The position numbers and the translations under genes were made by a program. A stretch of 10,284 nt of DNA from an archaeon (GTDB lineage: Archaea; Thermoproteota; Nitrososphaeria; Nitrososphaerales; CADDZS01), in contig JAJYUX010000061.1 of NCBI GenBank assembly GCA_021792315.1, forward strand, positions 1-10,284, in the 5' to 3' direction. The notes beneath the pieces are model-generated. The model was not told the DNA's origin, ran no database searches, and saw only the letters and a list, made by a program, of their open reading frames with translations. Shown here piece by piece: positions 1 to 7,504 of this stretch (position 1 is its first letter; the number at the start of each line of letters is the position of its first letter).

Positions 1-660
1 GGCGGGGGAATGAAGAGGGGAGGAAGGATGCTGCTCGAACTGGGAAAGTACATGCCGAGCGAATGGCACCTGCCTCTCGTGCACTCCATTTCGTGCAACT
101 TTTTGATGAACGGCGGTTGCAACGCCCTGGTCCCTACGTCTGGACTGCTTCCAGAGAGCGTGAAAGAGTCCCGCTTGCGACATGTGCCCAAACAGGTTGT
201 TGAAAGCAGTTTGAGGATCGGGCACTTTGGCGAAACAACGTCAGACGACCGATGCTTTTTCAAATTGGATCCCAGTTCCATGTCTAAAACATTCGAGATG
301 TTCTTCAAGGAGGTTGAAAGCGTCAGACTTCTTCAGGGGGGCGATTCGCAAAGAAGACCATTCCTCTTTGGGGTGGGCGTCGATGCCCTGGAAGCAATAT
401 TCGGGGAAGAAGTTCTTGGTCAGTACTATCAACGTGGCGCGGCGGTGACTGCACTGGGCGGAGATGTCTCGATTATGATAGCAAAGCACTCTACCAAGAC
501 GAAAGACATGCTTGCAGACATTGTCGACACATACCTGAAGCTGGACGAGATAGACGGCGCGCTCGTGATTTATTCCGTGAAGCCTCCTTCAAGAATTCAT
601 CATGTGGAATACGATTACAGTCACGGATATCCGCTTGTTTGCTTGACTCCAGTAGCATGA
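1..660 (+). CDS. RAD55/GvpD-like RecA-superfamily ATPase, C-terminal part (5' end outside window)
   Basis: Probable P-loop ATPase of the archaeal KaiC/RAD55/GvpD group, in which ATP hydrolysis drives regulatory or signalling roles. The frame is open to the window edge, so the gene very likely starts upstream; the first visible ATG is at 10, and one at 28 follows a GGGAGG. Numbering from the ATG at 10, residues 117-134 (PFLFGVGVDALEAIFGEE) look like the Walker B strand and following helix of KaiC-type domains. Residues 152-216 follow the usual end of this fold: strand SIMIAKHS, helix, then LADIVDTYLKLDEIDGALV, KPPSRIHHVEYDYSHGYP and LTP. No Walker A (GxxxxGKT) is visible; it would lie upstream if present. 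A NitrOD5-like gene begins 23 bases after the stop, suggesting one operon. Family assignment rests on remembered pattern; the exact subfamily is uncertain. Confidence 0.6.
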   Translation, partial: GGGMKRGGRMLLELGKYMPSEWHLPLVHSISCNFLMNGGCNALVPTSGLLPESVKESRLRHVPKQVVESSLRIGHFGETTSDDRCFFKLDPSSMSKTFEMFFKEVESVRLLQGGDSQRRPFLFGVGVDALEAIFGEEVLGQYYQRGAAVTALGGDVSIMIAKHSTKTKDMLADIVDTYLKLDEIDGALVIYSVKPPSRIHHVEYDYSHGYPLVCLTPVA

Positions 661-683
661 CCTTCCCGGCAGGAGATTTTACT

Positions 684-989
684 ATGACTGACGGAACTTT
701 TCATCAAAAAGTTTTGGAGTGCGTTGACAAAGGGATGGCACCAGTGGGAGAAAGTGCGAGACAGGCTATCTATTGGCACATAGCAAACAGCCAGCATCTG
801 AAACGAGAAGAGATTCCGAGAAAGTCCGGCCAGTTCATAAAAGCACTTGAGGCGATGCTCGGGACTGGCGCAAAAACGATTGAAAAGGGCATTGTTATGG
901 AATTGAGGAGAGAATTCGACCTCTCTCACGATGCGGAGAACTTTGAACACGCATTGAAGGAAGCAGAAGCGAAATCAATTCAGAAGTGA
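684..989 (+). CDS. NitrOD5-like small protein (Nitrosopumilus output domain 5)
   Basis: A 101-residue, mostly helical soluble protein. Residues about 22-80 (GESARQAIYWHI, then EEIPRKSGQFIKALEAMLG, then GAKTIEKGIVMELRREFDL) fit the NitrOD5/DUF3227 pattern: two helices, a Glu-Glu-Ile-Pro turn, a Phe-x-x-x-Leu helix, and a Gly-x-Gly-Ala-x-x-Ile-Glu helix. The family is small and largely thaumarchaeal; it is thought to act as an output or adaptor module, with no established biochemical activity. The start at 684 is chosen because GGCAGGAG lies 669-676, a good Shine-Dalgarno distance. An in-frame ATG at 639 would overlap the upstream gene and has no such site. It most likely shares a message with the ATPase just upstream, so a regulatory partnership is plausible but inferred. 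Confidence 0.7.
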   Translation: MTDGTFHQKVLECVDKGMAPVGESARQAIYWHIANSQHLKREEIPRKSGQFIKALEAMLGTGAKTIEKGIVMELRREFDLSHDAENFEHALKEAEAKSIQK

Positions 990-1031
990 GTGCCATTGGC
1001 AAGCAAACATCGAGCTTGCAAGATACGCTAT

Positions 1032-1973
1032 TCAGAGGCCGCTGCTACTCATCACTCCGCCCGAGTTTGCATCGACAGTTAGTATGATCTTCTTGCCTTC
1101 GTGGTCGTATCTCACGTACCATATGGGCGCGTGTAGGAGTTCGCCCTCGGCAACTTCCACATTTGTATCTATCTTCTCTATGGTGTGGTGCTTGTGCAGG
1201 TCGTGAGCCTTCTGGTACTGCAACTGTTTGACCAGTGTCTTTGCCTCAAGCTTTGCCTGCTCCTCGCCCACGTCCCCGTTTAGCACCTTTAGCCCCTTGG
1301 GTAGTTTCGAAGAGTCGAAAAGTGTTCTTTCGTTCAAGACGAACTGGTAGTCCTTTGGCTGGTGATCCTTCATCGCCTTAACTGCAACTACAGGGAAATC
1401 GTAATTGTTGTCAACCTCTTGGGTCCTGTTTATGATCTGACCTCCACCGACGTTGAAGGTCTGATTGCCGCTGCCGAATTGGGTCCCCCCGGTTTCTCCC
1501 CACATGAAAGTTACCGTTGAGGATGCGGAGGAAGGAATCAGCCAGTATGGGACCACGCTGAGTGATATTTCTTCGAGCTTGGATTTTTCCTGCCTGTGCT
1601 TGTGAAACATTCCCTGGTTCATCACTTCTCCGACTTTACGAATCACCTGATTTTGATCCGCGAGCCTCAATGTCAGCATTGTATGTTTCTGGACTGTCTT
1701 CCAGCCCTCATTGCCCATGGAAGTGCTTCCGCCGCAGTATTCGCAAGTGATCACCATCTCGCCGAATTTGGGAGTCATAGGAGCTCCGCAACCGGGACAT
1801 TTCAGCTGATAGATGTTTCCTTGAGAGCCAGAAATCTTCTCGTGTGTGGAACTAGGCACCGCCGCGCTTCCTGCCGCAGGCGTGGTGGCAGAACCTGATT
1901 TCGTGGGGGTGCCGCACTTTACGCAGAATGCCGCGTCGTCTGGTAATTGAGTACCACACTTCATGCAATACAT
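1032..1973 (-). CDS. double zinc-ribbon protein with uncharacterised C-terminal region
   Basis: A 313-residue protein. The N-terminus is a zinc ribbon with cysteines at 3, 6, 17 and 20 (YCMKCG ... FCVKCG). A low-complexity Ser/Ala/Thr/Pro linker (about 23-45) leads to a second zinc ribbon with cysteines 59, 62, 77 and 80 (CPGCGAP ... CEYCGG). The remaining 220 or so residues are not recognised: a mixed alpha/beta region with a Gly/Asn/Gln-rich loop near 165-180 and a helical stretch rich in Lys/Gln/His near 240-265. There is no signal peptide or membrane helix, so it should be cytoplasmic. The start is well supported: a GGGAGG Shine-Dalgarno 8 bases upstream and a TTTATAAA box further up. It converges on the NitrOD5-like gene with a 42-base gap. 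The zinc ribbons suggest protein or nucleic-acid contacts, but the function is unknown. Confidence 0.85.
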   Translation of the reverse strand: MYCMKCGTQLPDDAAFCVKCGTPTKSGSATTPAAGSAAVPSSTHEKISGSQGNIYQLKCPGCGAPMTPKFGEMVITCEYCGGSTSMGNEGWKTVQKHTMLTLRLADQNQVIRKVGEVMNQGMFHKHRQEKSKLEEISLSVVPYWLIPSSASSTVTFMWGETGGTQFGSGNQTFNVGGGQIINRTQEVDNNYDFPVVAVKAMKDHQPKDYQFVLNERTLFDSSKLPKGLKVLNGDVGEEQAKLEAKTLVKQLQYQKAHDLHKHHTIEKIDTNVEVAEGELLHAPIWYVRYDHEGKKIILTVDANSGGVMSSSGL

Positions 1974-1979
1974 TGCTTA

Positions 1980-1986
1980 TCCTCCC
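1980..1986 (-). promoter_or_regulatory. Shine-Dalgarno of the zinc-ribbon gene
   Basis: Read on the minus strand this is GGGAGGA, ending 6 bases before the ATG. It fixes the start codon of the zinc-ribbon gene. It is one of the few strong Shine-Dalgarno sequences in the window; the others precede the NitrOD5-like gene and the VOC pseudogene. Confidence 0.75.
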
Positions 1987-2005
1987 AATAGTCCTCGGTT
2001 GGTTG

Positions 2006-2013
2006 TTTATAAA
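2006..2013 (-). promoter_or_regulatory. TATA box for the zinc-ribbon gene
   Basis: TTTATAAA, palindromic and therefore orientation-neutral, is centred about 36 bases before the minus-strand ATG at 1973. Archaeal transcription starts about 25 bases after the box, which leaves a leader of roughly 10 bases, just enough to include the Shine-Dalgarno. The assignment is from position only. Confidence 0.6.
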
Positions 2014-2092
2014 TTGCTCCAACGGTCTGAGAAATAGAAAGGGGAGATTGCTCATCGGACCGCCGGCAATTTCTCCGTTTAGTGTGGAATGC

Positions 2093-2099
2093 CTTAAAT
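2093..2099 (+). promoter_or_regulatory. probable TATA box for the surface-protein gene
   Basis: CTTAAAT lies about 39 bases before the ATG at 2136, predicting a leader of about 10-15 bases without a Shine-Dalgarno. The same CTTAAATG word precedes the AbrB-like gene near 8425. It supports the start at 2136 over the in-frame ATG at 2082, which lies upstream of the box. Confidence 0.45.
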
Positions 2100-2135
2100 G
2101 GTCTCATAATAATTCAGCAGTCAAACGACCAGCTA

Positions 2136-5099
2136 ATGCGAAGAAAGAAGTTAACAATTGCCACGACATTTGTAATCGTATTTTCAATCCTAGCTTTCTT
2201 CATCATTCCAACCATACCATTTCAGATAATATCACAAACCCTAATTCCAAATTCTATATCGTGCGCTGCATCGAGCAATGAAACGCAAACGACATACAAC
2301 TATCAAGGTTTGAAGTCTCCGAGCAATTCTCTTCTGAATTATGGCATCCAAGTTTACACCAAGTGTCAGGGACCACTCAATCCGTACGCACACATTGGAT
2401 CTGCCACATTTGTGATTGCATCACCTAGTTCCGTACTATCAAATGATCCACAATTTGTCCAACTAGTCAAACAACACTACACATTCAGATACGCAACACC
2501 AGCTAATTTTTCATCGGTGAAATCTGCGTCATTCATCACAATTGTGATTGACAATCAATCAGATTCTTCCTATGCACAACTGGCGAGTCCATTTTTCAAC
2601 GGATCCATGTTAGCAGATTCATTCAACATAGGTGGGATCACACTATCGTTTACTGGCATCTGGGCTGCGGGACAGACTGTTTTTGTGCTTGCAGGATATA
2701 GTGCAGCTAGTCTTCCAAGTGCATTAAATTCCTTCTTTGTGCAACAACCCGTATCGCTCCCCCATAGTGAATTTGTGTACGCGTCTCCAACGAATGGAAG
2801 CTCGGGAGATCCTATTCTTGACGCCCAGTATCAAGGCTATCCGTTGAACCCGACAGATCCCTACTTCAATTCTTCAACTGTTTATTCATACTATCTGAAT
2901 TTTGCAAATGTTGCGTACAGAGCACCTTGGAGCATAAAAGAGCACGGCGTTACAGTAGAATTCGCCTTCGCATGGAATGGTTCAGGCTATCAGCTACCAT
3001 ATAGCGCACACATGTGCTTCATCTCCGAGGAGCCTGGAATATGTTACGGTGTTTACACTGCAATTCCAGTATTCAGTTTCAGTCAGGGAAACACCCAATC
3101 ACCACAGGTAAACCTAGACAACGCGGATTGTTCATTCCTAATTCATTGTGTTGGAGTCAAAGGAAACATTGTTTCTGGCTACAGCACGACATATGGACCA
3201 GGATATCTTGCAGGTGAGAACTTCTGGGCTCAATTCGCCCAGCAGTATTATGCCCCAACTAATCATACCACCTTGCAAGAGCTCATGCAAGCAGGCGTGG
3301 TTCTGTATTCAACTCCTCTGTCCAATGTGCAACCTTGTCAATACGACCAGTGTTCATCCACGATCAACTTCCCCTTGGGAATTTATGCACTCGTCACGGC
3401 CTATTCTAACATAGAGGGCATAGATGCAACACTTGGGTCTGAGTACAATTACACAGCATTACTTGAACCGCTTACATTGAGCACACCAGCTGTGATTACG
3501 AACGCCACTGGATCGTACGCATTTGTGCAGTGGATAGTAAATTCTGAAATAGGTAACAACACGTACCAGCAGATTTTTCATTCTTCCAACGCTACATTCC
3601 AAGTGGTTGGTCCCACTCAAGCCGAGGCAATATACACTCCATTCAATCCGCCCAAGCCAGGATTGTTGCAAGGGAAGGTCGAATTTTATCACACATATGG
3701 TTCAAACATTACTGGTATCCCGATAAATGGTGCGACAATCAACGTAACGCAAGATGGCAATCTCGTATTCAAGGCAACAAGTGACACCAACGGATTGTAC
3801 TCGTCGCCATCTCAGCTTCAACCAGGTTGCTACAATATTACTGCTTACAGACACGGTTACAATCTTGAAGCAGAGTCAACTCCCGTTTGCATTAATGGGA
3901 ATACCGTTGATAATTTCTACGAACGATATTATCCAACATTCTTTGCTTATGGTCCTGCAGGATTCGGACAAGGCATAACTCCAGGAAATAGCGTGAATCT
4001 ACATTTTGAAATATACTGGCCCGATGGTACGCCTGTTAGGAACTGGCCGATTTTTGCTTCTGCAAATTCTGGAACTATAACGTTCCAAGCATCCACAAAT
4101 AACAACGGTGTCGCGACTTTCAAATGGACTGGAGGTTCTACACCAGGCGATTACAATGCGAGTTTCAGTGTCCAAGGCATAGATGGCACGACTCTGTTCT
4201 ATGACATGCCCATCGCTGTTTTCAACGCATCATATCCGTTGTATCAGTTGAATGTATCCGTACCAAGTCAGAGCTATTCTTCAATGACAGGTTCCAGCAT
4301 CTTAATTCCAATCCATCTTCTCGGTTGCACCTTGATTTATCCAAATACCGGAGAATATGCGTTTAGTTGCGATACAAATCAGCCTCCTACTGTTGATATG
4401 TCTGTTACAGGACTACCTTCTGGTGTGTCAGCAACGATTGTTCCAAATCACACTCACTCCCAATTTTCTATCATTAATCTAACTTTGAGTTCTAGTGTCG
4501 CCCCAGGAACATACAAAGTGAATATAATTGAACGAGGAGCTGTTACTGGTTACTATATTCCGCCAATAACCAACTCCACTACATTTGATTTGAATGTTGC
4601 AACGTGCAATGGCATGGGCGAGATCAATGGACAAGTCTTGAATCGAGATGGCAATCTCCCAATGACCGCAAACGTTTCAGTGTTTCATAATGGACAAGCG
4701 ATTTTTACACAAACTACAACTTCTGGATTGTTCAATACGGGATTCATTCTTCCTACAGGAACATACAACGTGATTGCTTACGTTGGATCTTCCGTTTATT
4801 CTACTGAACTTGTCAATGTGTCAAGTTGCGGTCAGACAGCGATTACCTTGACACCCATGGCAGAATTGAACATGGGAGTCTTGTTCAATGGCTTACCTGC
4901 TGCTCATGCGAATTTCACTCTCTACGGACCAAATGGTTACGCAAGAAATCTGGCAGTAAATGGCGCTGGAATCTTCAGCTCAGGATATACAATGATGCCA
5001 GGTAGCTACTCAGCAGTGGCGTATTACAACGGAACATCTGCAAATGCAGTATTTTCACTAACTGCAGACAATGAAACTAGTGTACTTGTGAAAGTATGA
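2136..5099 (+). CDS. large membrane-anchored glycosylated surface protein with C-terminal Ig/carboxypeptidase-regulatory-like domains
   Basis: A protein of 987 residues, probably displayed outside the cell. The chosen start gives MRRKKLTIA followed by a hydrophobic segment (about 6-26), a signal peptide or N-terminal anchor. The ATG at 2082 would add 18 residues before this and lies upstream of the probable promoter. Residues about 50-440 are unrecognised and contain several Cys that could form disulfides. About 445-500 (FVQWIV ... VVGPTQAEAIY) is a short beta module common in archaeal secreted proteins. About 510-595, 823-900 and 905-987 resemble carboxypeptidase-regulatory/Cna-B-like sandwiches (DTNGLYSS, QPGCYNITAYRHGY; PTGTYNVIAY; MPGSYSAVAYY). 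About 600-820 holds Big/Ig-like domains (GVATFKWTGGSTPGDY; APGTYKVNI). I count about 26 N-x-S/T sequons. There is no C-terminal anchor, LPXTG or enzyme motif. An S-layer-associated protein or adhesin is likely; the exact role is unknown. It looks more AT-rich than its neighbours by eye. Confidence 0.85.
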   Translation: MRRKKLTIATTFVIVFSILAFFIIPTIPFQIISQTLIPNSISCAASSNETQTTYNYQGLKSPSNSLLNYGIQVYTKCQGPLNPYAHIGSATFVIASPSSVLSNDPQFVQLVKQHYTFRYATPANFSSVKSASFITIVIDNQSDSSYAQLASPFFNGSMLADSFNIGGITLSFTGIWAAGQTVFVLAGYSAASLPSALNSFFVQQPVSLPHSEFVYASPTNGSSGDPILDAQYQGYPLNPTDPYFNSSTVYSYYLNFANVAYRAPWSIKEHGVTVEFAFAWNGSGYQLPYSAHMCFISEEPGICYGVYTAIPVFSFSQGNTQSPQVNLDNADCSFLIHCVGVKGNIVSGYSTTYGPGYLAGENFWAQFAQQYYAPTNHTTLQELMQAGVVLYSTPLSNVQPCQYDQCSSTINFPLGIYALVTAYSNIEGIDATLGSEYNYTALLEPLTLSTPAVITNATGSYAFVQWIVNSEIGNNTYQQIFHSSNATFQVVGPTQAEAIYTPFNPPKPGLLQGKVEFYHTYGSNITGIPINGATINVTQDGNLVFKATSDTNGLYSSPSQLQPGCYNITAYRHGYNLEAESTPVCINGNTVDNFYERYYPTFFAYGPAGFGQGITPGNSVNLHFEIYWPDGTPVRNWPIFASANSGTITFQASTNNNGVATFKWTGGSTPGDYNASFSVQGIDGTTLFYDMPIAVFNASYPLYQLNVSVPSQSYSSMTGSSILIPIHLLGCTLIYPNTGEYAFSCDTNQPPTVDMSVTGLPSGVSATIVPNHTHSQFSIINLTLSSSVAPGTYKVNIIERGAVTGYYIPPITNSTTFDLNVATCNGMGEINGQVLNRDGNLPMTANVSVFHNGQAIFTQTTTSGLFNTGFILPTGTYNVIAYVGSSVYSTELVNVSSCGQTAITLTPMAELNMGVLFNGLPAAHANFTLYGPNGYARNLAVNGAGIFSSGYTMMPGSYSAVAYYNGTSANAVFSLTADNETSVLVKV

Positions 5100-5222
5100 T
5101 TCGTTTCAAGGCATGATTGATGTGATGTTTGATTTCGAATGAAGATTTGTTTGGAATTTTGAAAGGTTAGACTATCTGCTACTAGAACGAAATTCTTGGT
5201 GCCCTAGATTAAGCTCAATCGT

Positions 5223-5236
5223 AATTAGCACTAATT
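5223..5236. repeat. short palindrome AATTAG-CA-CTAATT
   Basis: Two perfect 6-base arms separated by 2 bases, between the end of the surface-protein gene and the end of the minus-strand VOC pseudogene. It could be an operator-like site or chance in AT-rich spacer; there is no T-run to make it a terminator. Confidence 0.25.
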
Positions 5237-5242
5237 TCTTGG

Positions 5243-5666
5243 TTATTCTTCAACCAGAAACAGAGGATTCCAAGCAGCTTCCCACAAGTGTCCATTGGGA
5301 TCTTGAAAGTACCGGCGTATCCTCCCCAGAATGTGTTTTGGGCAGGCTTGTTGATTACTTTGGGTCCCGTGCTTTCCGCTTGTCTCTTCACAAGATCAAC
5401 TTCTTCCTTTGTGTTTACGTTGTGCCCAATGGCAAATTCGGTCGCGCTCGTCGGCCCTAAGGGAATCTTTGCATCCCACGCAATATCATTTCTTGGATAG
5501 AGAGCTAGAATGGGCGCCCGCCTTTCAGATTGAACAAGGCCACTGCCCCTCGTTCAAGCTCCTTTCCAATAATCCCCTCAGTTTGGAGACCAAGAGCTTT
5601 GCAGAATCTCATGGATTCCTCCGGGTCGTTCCCACCAATCGCCAAAACAGTTATTCTGGGTTTCAT
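5243..5666 (-). pseudogene. VOC-family (glyoxalase/bleomycin-resistance fold) protein, two frameshifts
   Basis: Reading the minus strand in three successive frames rebuilds a VOC protein of about 141 residues, a usual length. Block 1 (5666 to about 5512): MKPRITVLAIGG, EESMRFCKALGLQTEG, GAVALFNLKGG; it hits TAG at 5505-5507. Block 2 (about 5510 to 5313): ILALYPRNDIAWDAKIPLG, SATEFAIGHNVNTKEEVDLV, NTFWGGYAG. Block 3 (about 5312 to 5243): FQDPNGHLWEAAWNP, FLVEE, stop. DPNGHLWE is the usual C-terminal VOC motif carrying the metal-binding Glu. Each junction fits a single-base deletion (near 5508-5524 and 5305-5316), and 424 + 2 = 426 bases restores 142 codons. GGAGG at 5676-5680 is a suitable Shine-Dalgarno. 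Family members bind a metal and act on varied small substrates; the substrate here cannot be told. Either a recent pseudogene or sequencing error. Confidence 0.88.
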
Positions 5667-6000
5667 GGATGCACTCCTCCGTCACTTGATCACCTGCGGT
5701 CAGCTAGTTCAAATAATCCTCTTGCTTGTTCTGGTGAATTTTCTGGGTGGTAAAGAAAATCATACCAAATAACCAGCTGAATCATGTGCTGAAACGGCTA
5801 CATGGTTTATGGCACAGAAGATCTAAGAATTAACGGCTAGAAAGTTCGCTCGACTCCAGATCAAGTCGTGTTTTGGGTAACTCTAATCGTTCCTCGAAAT
5901 TGGAACTGTTCCGTCGAGCTTGCAGTACGTAACGTGGATTCTGATGTTAGCGTAGCAAGAGTCAAATATCTACTGAAATGTGAGCCAGATTTGCTAGCGT
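5667..6000. other. intergenic stretch, no gene recognised
   Basis: Between the VOC pseudogene and the small membrane protein. Its first bases carry the pseudogene's ribosome binding site. Open frames here are short and lack a convincing start; one minus-strand frame near 5840-5945 runs about 38 codons without an ATG. A TATA-like CAAATATCT near 5963 probably belongs to the next gene. No RNA gene was seen. Confidence 0.5.
5963..5971 (+). promoter_or_regulatory. possible TATA box for the 6001 gene
   Basis: CAAATATCT lies about 34 bases before the ATG at 6001 and no Shine-Dalgarno precedes that ATG. This spacing suits a leaderless or nearly leaderless message. The match to an archaeal TATA box is weak. 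Confidence 0.3.
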
Positions 6001-6411
6001 ATGCTTAACATAAATCTGGTCTTCGTCACAGCTGTTCCTGTGCTCATCGCGGCTCTTTCAATGTACGCTTCCAAGCCAGATTCAACACAGTACGGCGGCA
6101 GCAAGGAGGTTGACTACAAACTTGAAAGATACAAATGGTTAGCTGACATCGGTCTTGATTTTCAGTTTGCCGGTCTTACTAGTTTGATTGCAGCGGTTCT
6201 GCTTTCTGAATCTACCATAGGCATTGACGGAGTAGTTTTCATTCTACTCTATGTATTGGGAATGAGCTTCGGGCTTGTTAGATACAGAGACCATAAGTAT
6301 CGGAGCGTAACTGACATTGGAAAGTTTTACAAGAATGAACCACTCGTGATTGGTTTGTGTCTCTTGGTTGTTACAGAATTTCTTATTGTCCTCAATTCGG
6401 TGCTTGCGTGA
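6001..6411 (+). CDS. small four-helix integral membrane protein, unknown function
   Basis: A 136-residue protein with four predicted membrane segments at about 4-22, 52-69, 75-93 and 114-135. A polar loop between the first two (about 24-50, YGGSKEVDYKLERYKW) is rich in charged and aromatic residues. The third segment is followed by a basic loop (RYRDHKYRS), which should face the cytoplasm by the positive-inside rule. No catalytic or transport motif was recognised. The ATG at 6001 begins just before the first hydrophobic segment and there is no Shine-Dalgarno, so a leaderless start is likely. It stands alone between a pseudogene and a small AbrB-like gene, and I do not recognise the family. 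Confidence 0.65.
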   Translation: MLNINLVFVTAVPVLIAALSMYASKPDSTQYGGSKEVDYKLERYKWLADIGLDFQFAGLTSLIAAVLLSESTIGIDGVVFILLYVLGMSFGLVRYRDHKYRSVTDIGKFYKNEPLVIGLCLLVVTEFLIVLNSVLA

Positions 6412-6457
6412 CGGTACTTCAATCCTTGCCAATAACCTTGCCAAGTAAATTGGCAAT

Positions 6458-6467
6458 ACTTATAAGG
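6458..6467 (+). promoter_or_regulatory. TATA box for the AbrB-like gene at 6500
   Basis: ACTTATAAGG is a good archaeal TATA box, about 37 bases before the TTG start at 6500. It predicts transcription starting near 6488-6492, giving a leader of about 10 bases. Confidence 0.55.
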
Positions 6468-6499
6468 ATGGACTTTCTATAATGGTTGGATGATATAGA

Positions 6500-6775
6500 T
6501 TGCAAAGAAGCACAACAGTCCCGAAGCAACATGAACAACAACCAAAAACAGCAGAATTGCAAGCGTCAGCGATAGAGATTATTCCAATTCCTAAGCTTGA
6601 AACCGAAAGCCGAGTTGATACTGTAGGTACGGTGGGCGGCTTGCGAGTTTACATCCCCTCAAGAATGGCGAAAGATAGTCAATTTCCCCTCTCCCCCGGA
6701 GAAACCGTGGAAATTAAGGCAATAAAATACCGAAAAGGCGAGGTATCTGGAATCCTGATAACCAAGAAAGAATAG
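6500..6775 (+). CDS. small protein, probable SpoVT/AbrB-like swapped-hairpin domain, TTG start
   Basis: A 91-residue protein. The first 35 or so residues are polar and Gln-rich and probably disordered. Residues about 43-88 (TVGGLRVYIPSRMAKD, FPLSPGETVEIKAI, GILITKK) resemble the AbrB swapped-hairpin pattern: strand, Ile-Pro turn, short helix, then Pro-Gly-Glu-x-Val strand. AbrB-type proteins bind DNA as dimers, often as antitoxins or transition regulators; no toxin gene is adjacent. No ATG lies between the TATA box and the domain in this frame (ATGs at 6482 and 6490 run into stops at once), so a TTG start is used, reading Met-Gln-Arg. The fold is a pattern match and could be another small beta protein. 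Confidence 0.55.
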   Translation: MQRSTTVPKQHEQQPKTAELQASAIEIIPIPKLETESRVDTVGTVGGLRVYIPSRMAKDSQFPLSPGETVEIKAIKYRKGEVSGILITKKE

Positions 6776-7019
6776 AACTATTCCCTGGCTCAAGAAAATA
6801 ACCTAAAAAATTGGGTTTAAACGATCTAGCTAAAACTATCAGAGCACATATTGAAAAACATTCTTACCAACAGATGATTTACCGGAGCAGTGAGTAATCC
6901 TTAGAGTATGTCCTGAAAGGTGAGGAACTATACGAACATCGACTCTCATAGGAAATTGCCATGGATCGACTGTTCTAAAAGACAGATTCATATCCTTCAG
7001 TTCTTTACTAGAATAGAAG

Positions 7020-7364
7020 ATGATGAAAGTTAGAAGTACAAACCTGATAATCTCCTCGATTATCTCCGTACTTGTAACTTCCCTAGCAAATTATCCGATC
7101 GCATATCGAAGAGTGTTTGACTCCCTCTGCCCTTTACGTCCTGCCCCGTGCCGGCCCATAATTGCCTATTATCCAACTGTTTTCTTTCTTGACTTTCTGT
7201 TTTGGTTAGTCATATTTCTGGGAACCCTATATGCAATTGATCTAATCATTGACTATGTCCGGAAAAAAGGAGTGATGCATCCGGAACGGGAATTGCCAAA
7301 TCCGGTTCAGCTACACGAAGATGCTAAAAGAGCCGCTTCATTTTTTGTCATAGAGTCTCAATGA
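7020..7364 (+). CDS. small two-helix membrane protein, unknown function
   Basis: A 114-residue protein with predicted membrane segments at about 8-28 and 54-78. A Pro/Cys/Arg-rich loop lies between them (LCPLRPAPCRP, Cys37 and Cys44), and a charged cytoplasmic tail follows (DYVRKKG onwards). The loop could carry a disulfide if it faces outwards. No family was recognised. Two adjacent ATGs (7020 and 7023) begin the frame without a Shine-Dalgarno; a weak TATA-like CATATCC lies about 30 bases upstream. It faces the minus-strand pilin-like gene across about 140 bases. Confidence 0.5.
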   Translation: MMKVRSTNLIISSIISVLVTSLANYPIAYRRVFDSLCPLRPAPCRPIIAYYPTVFFLDFLFWLVIFLGTLYAIDLIIDYVRKKGVMHPERELPNPVQLHEDAKRAASFFVIESQ

Positions 7365-7504
7365 CTCATAATTGACCGATTTCTGTTTCATGCGGACCCT
7401 AGTCCCTGTGGATCAGTACCCACAAGAAGCCTAGTCGGAGATATTGATGGACTTGTTGAGTTCGCTTGCAATGTGCTTCGTGAAACCTTTGTCACGTCTC
7501 ATTT
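7365..7504. other. convergent intergenic spacer
   Basis: Spacer between the ends of the two-helix protein and the pilin-like gene. The pilin frame stays nearly open beyond its stop for about 35 codons, but nothing recognisable is encoded. No hairpin followed by a T-run was found. Confidence 0.4.

Noticed and set aside
2082..2135. Upstream ATG start for the surface protein
   Set aside because: It would place 18 residues before the basic and hydrophobic secretion signal and lies before the probable TATA box.
5239..5772. Several plus-strand frames of 70-114 codons
   Set aside because: They are antisense to the VOC pseudogene, whose minus-strand reading gives clear family motifs.
7395..7504. 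Continuation of the pilin-like frame beyond its stop, with a phrase RLLVGTD recalling universal stress proteins
   Set aside because: Only a seven-residue resemblance, no start and no further family pattern; most likely spacer.
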